From contig CP099845.1 of the NCBI GenBank assembly GCA_030062745.1, positions 21,412,556 through 21,476,555 of the forward strand: a stretch of DNA of 64,000 bases, written 5' to 3'. Source of the DNA: Capitulum mitella (taxonomy: Eukaryota > Arthropoda > Thecostraca > Pollicipedomorpha > Pollicipedidae). Of this stretch, positions 59,704 to 64,000 are shown piece by piece. The first letter of the stretch is position 1. Each line of letters starts with the position of its first letter. Under the pieces are notes generated by a model. That model was not told the origin of the DNA. It worked only from the letters and a program-made list of their open reading frames with translations, and ran no database searches. A program made the position numbers and the translations under genes.

Positions 59704-60451
59704 TCGGTAAAAAATGGCATTTGAATCAAAATCGAACCGATTTTTTCAGTGTGAGTTATTATTCAGTGTGAGTCGGAACTGGAAACATAATCACGTTCTT
59801 CGACTGTGAATTAGAACTGGATCGATTCCCAATGTCTCGCATTGCTTCTAGGTTTTGTCCTCAGATCGGGATTAACAAGGCAGATATGAGGTTCAAAGCA
59901 TGCTGTTTAGGACGTGAGCGAACGTGACACAAGATCTCTTTCTTTTTTGGCCATGATCCACACTTTCATTTATTTTTCTTGGAGAGGGATACGTTCTTGT
60001 TCTGAGACTGCTCGTTGAAGTCACCGCTGTCTGCATTCATCGTTGAGGTTTGTTGATCGTAGCGAAGTAAACCGCGTTTTAACAGCACGATATGAACAGC
60101 GTTGGTGTGAGGACAGTCTTGGGGGAGAAAAGCTGAAAAAACTTGTGCGTAAATGGAGGATGAAGTGCCGAGAGGAAGCTTGCTGTATAGATATGGCAAC
60201 TTCAGGAAAAGTTGAGAATAATGCGTGATTTCATGCTTGTTAGAAAAGCATTTCAACGACTGCACTCACACTTCGAAACTTGCGAAACTGTTCCACGTGA
60301 GAACTGATGCAGTGAACAAGGTGGGCCATCTTTCGCCGCATATTTGTGATCAATGAAGGTGCTATGTGCTCATACCCTGGGAGCCACATGATACGCTAGT
60401 AAAGACGTAACGCCGGCATAGACAAACGACGTTTTCGAGCACTATTTCTCC

Positions 60452-61671
60452 TTAACCCTATTCCCGGAGGGCTAGACGGTATGGCCGATTCCCGGCAGGG
60501 GGGGGGGGCGAATTCGGCCCCCCCCCGAGATCTCGAGAACTACTTGTCCGATTTCGTCGCAACAAACGGCAATCGATTTGCCGTGACGTGAGCTACATTT
60601 TTATAAACACAAATTTTCAAAATTTCAAAATTTATGGATACAGGGGGGCAAAAATGTCAAAATGGGGGATACTTTTGGACTTCTTATAACTCCATTGTTT
60701 ATCGACCGATTTCGATGAAACTGCCATGAATCGAGAGATTATGGATAGGGCTTTTACCATGGGTCCACAAATCTGAAATTTTGAGAAAAGTCATGGGCGT
60801 TCACAGGATTTCAAAAATAGGAGGATTAGTTTTCTAACAACTGGATGAACAAAAGAGGCAAACACCCTTTTTTGGCTTCTGCTAGTCATGTTATACTAAA
60901 GAAGTACAAATCGCATTACAATGTTTGTATAATGTTAGCATAGGCGGTGCCAGGGACATTAAAAAGGGGGAACTGTCATGGTCACACGTTTCTCAGATCA
61001 ACTTGTGACCTTTGACCTTAAATGACCTCCAGTGACCTTGGGGTCACTTGGAATCATCTCCTGTGTATTTAATATTATCTTTAAACGTTTTCAATCATTT
61101 GAATTCACTCTATTCCAAAAAAATGATTTTATGGCTATTGCGATATAGGGTACGCGCACGGACATTTTAGGTCATAGCTCCGTGACCCAACCTGATATCA
61201 AGCTAAAACTTGGTACAGAAGTAGACGGCATCCTTCTACGTCATATGTATTCCGGGTTTGGCATTTAAAAAAACGGCGCCAAAATTATTGCGAAGAAACA
61301 AATTTTGACTTTTGACCTTGACCTGACCCTGTAAAATGATCTCAGGTAAACAAAACTACATCTGCACATTGCCCAACTATTTAGCTATACATCCACATAA
61401 AGTTTTAAGTTCTATCTTAAAAACTCTGTTTTTGGCAGCCATTTTCCTTTTACCCCTAACATGGCCAAAAATGGCGTGAGGTGCCTCCCAAAAACGTTGC
61501 CTGGCTCCGCCCCTGAGTAAAACAGAATTTTGAAATTTCGCCACGGCACGTAGAAAGAATAGCTAGGAAAAGTGACCAAGTTTCGTGAGGCTGCGTTAAA
61601 AAGCCTGGAATTGGCAAGCAAAAAACCCGAGGAGGGGCGGATTCAGCCCCCCCTGCCGGGAATAGGGTTAA
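60452..61671 (+). mobile_element. piggyBac-like non-autonomous element with TTAA target duplication
   Basis: TTAA-CCCTATTCCCGG at 60452-60467 is the exact reverse complement of CCGGGAATAGGG-TTAA at 61656-61671. Both the TTAA duplication and a terminal CCC are hallmarks of piggyBac elements. Long G/C runs sit inside each end. The 1.2-kb interior has no transposase but holds many TGACCT words. The insertion site is confirmed by comparison with uninterrupted copies A and C of the host repeat. Confidence 0.78.
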
Positions 61672-61838
61672 GTCACCATCGGGATGATGTCCAGCTCTTT
61701 CCGAGCTAAAGAGACAGCCTTTTTCTTCCTGCCACACCCTTCCACCACCCCAACCCTCTGGTGGTGCAGTCACTGCTCGTGACACATCAGAGCGGAAAAA
61801 CGTCTGATTGATTGGCAACTCATTGCACGGCGTCGCAA

Positions 61839-61953
61839 GCGATGGTGGTATAGTCGTGAGCACAGTGATACATTAGTGGTGAATATAATGGTGAGCGGCC
61901 CGGGTCAACTGCTTTTTATGCAGTTGGCTCGGATTCGATTCCTGGTCATCGCA
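61839..61953 (+). pseudogene. tRNA-Gly pseudogene with an insertion
   Basis: Acceptor and D arm (GCGATGGTGGTATAGTCGTGAG) are kept. About 45 extra bases, partly a repeat of D-arm-like sequence, interrupt it. The anticodon arm is ACTGC-TTTTTAT-GCAGT and the T arm no longer pairs fully. The 3' end TCATCGC still pairs with the 5' strand apart from one G-U. Confidence 0.85.
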
Positions 61954-62097
61954 AGCGTTGATTTTAGACACAGCCACTGACAAGAACATCAGGTCATGGA
62001 AGCGCTTCCGACGTCAACTAACGAGTCATTTGGCGGCGCGCTGAAACGCTGAAGTCACCTATCGCCATTACCGCCCACCGCGTCCTTTGCTTGCTGA

Positions 62098-63083
62098 AGG
62101 TAAAAGAAGAATGGCTGCCCAAAATCGAGTTTTTGAGTTATAACTGAAATTTTGCATGAGTGGTAACAATTTTCCACGATTGTATAGGTAGATAAATGGG
62201 CGAGCATACACAGATATCTTTGCTGATCTGAGGTTACTTCGCAAGGTCAGATAAAAGTCAAAGTCAAAACTACCTTTTATGTGAATATTTTGAAGGTAAT
62301 TTTCCAGAGGCAAATCCAACATATGTGATTAAGGATAATGTCCCCTAGTTGTGTTTTAAGTTTCAGATTCGGGTCACGGAACTATGAAACAAAACGTCCA
62401 CGCGCGTAACCCTATAACACGATGGCCATTAACAGGACTTTTAGAAATATAGTCAACCGAAATTATTGGAAACGTTTTCAGATACTATGAAATGAACTCA
62501 AGTCCGTTGTGTGAGACTCTGGGCATTTGATGTCAGTTAAGGTGAAATGTCGCAAGCTGACCTGATGAATATGCTACCATGACAATTCCCTTTTTCATGT
62601 CCCTGGTGCCGCATGTACCAACATTACGCATTGTAGTACGGTTTGTACTTCTAAGTATAATGCGACTATTGGTAACTAAGAAATATGTTTACTTTGCGTT
62701 CTGATTCAATTAAAAAAGAATATCCTTGCCACTTTCTAAACCATATAAAAGCCCATAAATTTTTCCAAAATCTTAAGCATATGGGCCAATGAAAAAATTT
62801 CCATCGATTAGCTCTTGATTCATGCCAATGGCACCAAAATCAGCCCGTAAACGGAGGAGTTATAACAAGTAAGAATGCATCCCTTTCTGGCTTTTTCACC
62901 CACGAGTATCCACCTCATCCAGGACTTTCAAATTTTCTTTTTTAACAGAAATGTAGCTTACGTCGTGTCAAATCGATTTTCGTTTATTGCGATGAAATCA
63001 GACGAGTAGTTGTCGAGATCTTGGATGGGGGAAGGGCGATACGGGGATGCGGCCTGGCATTATGGATAAGGGAATAGGGTTAA
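62098..63083 (-). mobile_element. Second, truncated and inverted copy of the piggyBac-like element
   Basis: The right end GGGAATAGGG-TTAA (63070-63083) mirrors the left end of the first copy. The inner sequence 62930-63030 is the reverse complement of about 60520-60610 (GAGATCTCGA.AACTACT.GTC and AATCGATTTG). The left part (62098 on, GGTAAAAG.AATGGCTGCC) is the reverse complement of about 61440. Roughly 235 bp at its outer end are missing. Confidence 0.68.
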
Positions 63084-63099
63084 AAACGCACGGTAGGTC

Positions 63100-63515
63100 A
63101 CGTTTTATAGGATCCAACGCCATCCAGAATCCGCTGACATGGTGTTATTTGAGGTCACTGTGAGGTCACTGTGCATTATAAAAGGATCAAACAGTGCATC
63201 ATCGTGTATCTAAAAGACGACCCTACACGCTCGTTTTTGTTTCATCGCCCTAGCACGTCAATCTTGGAAATGATTGGGGGAAGGAGGCACAGGATACGCA
63301 CTGTGCTGTCGAAAGAGGCCGAAAGGAAAATACTGGCAATGGTTAACAAGGAAAAGATACCCAAAGGTAGTCTATTATATAGGTCCAAAAATAGATAGGC
63401 ATAGGTAGGTAAAACTATACATGGGTCCAAAGTGTTCTGCTTACAACGTACGCATCATAAGACAAGATCGATCTTATACTGTGTTTATTTTAAACAGACC
63501 AGAGAAGGTGTAGAT
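63100..63515. other. Spacer before repeat copy C
   Basis: A 75-codon plus frame (63171-63398) is unrecognised. Short ATAGGTAGGT-like words occur near 63390. Confidence 0.35.
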
Positions 63516-63519
63516 CAAC

Positions 63520-64000
63520 ATTTTCTTCGTTCTTTCCCGGCAACAGATATCTTGTTGTTCTGAGATTGCGCTGTTGAAGTCACCAATGCCTGGATTTCTT
63601 CCTTAACGTTTGTCACACCGCAGTCATGCAAAGAACGTTTCGACGGCACGAAATAAACAACGAGCACATGAGGAAAAAACCAGACTGAAAAATAATCGTC
63701 CGTTGATGGAAAAAGATGCTGAGGAGGAAGACTGCTACACGTATGTGGAGCATCCAGGGAGAATGAGAATAATACATGGTTTCATGTGAAGTTCAGAAAC
63801 AATTTAATTGACTGTGTTTATGCGCTGTGAGCTCGTTGCCATGTCAGAACCAATGCCCAGAGCGGGGCGAGACAGTTGTTGCTGCACAGTCCGTGATCAT
63901 TGGCGATGTGTTCATCCCAGAGCGCAAGGCCTGCGGGGAAAACCATTTTCAAGTCTTTTCTCCCCATGCATCACCGTCGGGATAATGAAAACTTTCCTCG
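63520..64000 (+). repeat. tRNA-Gly segmental repeat, copy C, cut by the window edge
   Basis: TTGTTGTTCTGAGATTGCGC, TGAAGTCACC and the closing CTCCCCATGCATCACCGTCGGGATAATG parallel copies A and B. By comparison with copy A a tRNA-Gly or its relic should lie about 150-200 bp beyond the right edge. Confidence 0.6.

Larger units (their letters stand above)
59960..62060 (+). repeat. tRNA-Gly segmental repeat, copy B, split by a transposon
   Basis: Left part 59960-60451 and right part 61672-62060 together parallel copy A. The gap between them is exactly the TTAA-flanked element at 60452-61671. The right part holds a broken tRNA-Gly. Confidence 0.65.

Noticed and set aside
1-64000. Bacterial features such as CRISPR arrays, operons, insertion sequences and riboswitches
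   Set aside because: The window is eukaryotic (introns, TATA box, polyadenylation signal, polymerase III tRNA, mariner, Gypsy). Tandem repeats here lack the spacer pattern of CRISPR.

Overview
The window is nuclear DNA from an invertebrate animal, most likely an arthropod. Support comes from GT-AG introns, an ihog/boi-type Hedgehog co-receptor, polymerase III tRNA genes, mariner and piggyBac-type elements, LTR retroelements and many minisatellites. The patchwork of very GC-rich sequence (1-21 kb and the 49.5-50.9 kb gene) with AT-rich blocks (23.3-27 kb) would suit a crustacean such as a barnacle, but that placement is a guess. Most open frames in the GC-rich part are stop-poor noise.

Left end (1-5.1 kb, minus strand): the first five coding exons of an immunoglobulin-superfamily receptor of the ihog/boi/CDON class. 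It has a signal peptide, Ig1, Ig2 and the start of Ig3, and the gene continues off the left edge. Every junction was checked for splice signals and phase. Intron 1 carries a 24-bp minisatellite of about 29 units. The last visible 5' splice site lies in a 71-bp unit repeated three times.

5.1-23.3 kb: GC-rich intergenic DNA with several minisatellites of 21-67 bp, a degenerate tRNA-like sequence and an AT-rich island. No gene could be supported there.

23.3-28.5 kb: an intact single-exon ER J-domain co-chaperone (DNAJB9/ERdj4 type) at 27488-28081. It has a TATA box and, about 150 bp upstream of that, an exact ERSE-II stress element. A small four-exon candidate gene of unknown function lies divergently at 25301-26609.

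28.5-49.4 kb: a repeat-rich block. It holds degenerate CAGGGG/CCCCTG repeats, TC and TA microsatellites, a fold-back element, a decayed Ty3/Gypsy relic (33.4-36.4 kb) and a second, nearly 10-kb LTR retroelement (37.56-47.48 kb). The second element has paired LTRs, decayed pol, a phlebovirus-glycoprotein-like env relic, a gag fragment in reverse orientation, and a transposase-like pseudogene nested inside it.

49.5-51.2 kb: a GC-rich coding region for a probable docking protein with phosphotyrosine-type motifs (YMPM, YLDM, YENL). One frame change interrupts it, and a polyadenylation signal follows.

51.2-64 kb: a second patch of degenerate repeats, then three diverged copies of a segment carrying tRNA-Gly. 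Copy A has an intact tRNA-Gly(UCC). Copy B has a broken tRNA and is split exactly at a TTAA by a piggyBac-like non-autonomous element. Copy C runs off the right edge. A mariner relic with matching inverted ends lies between A and B.
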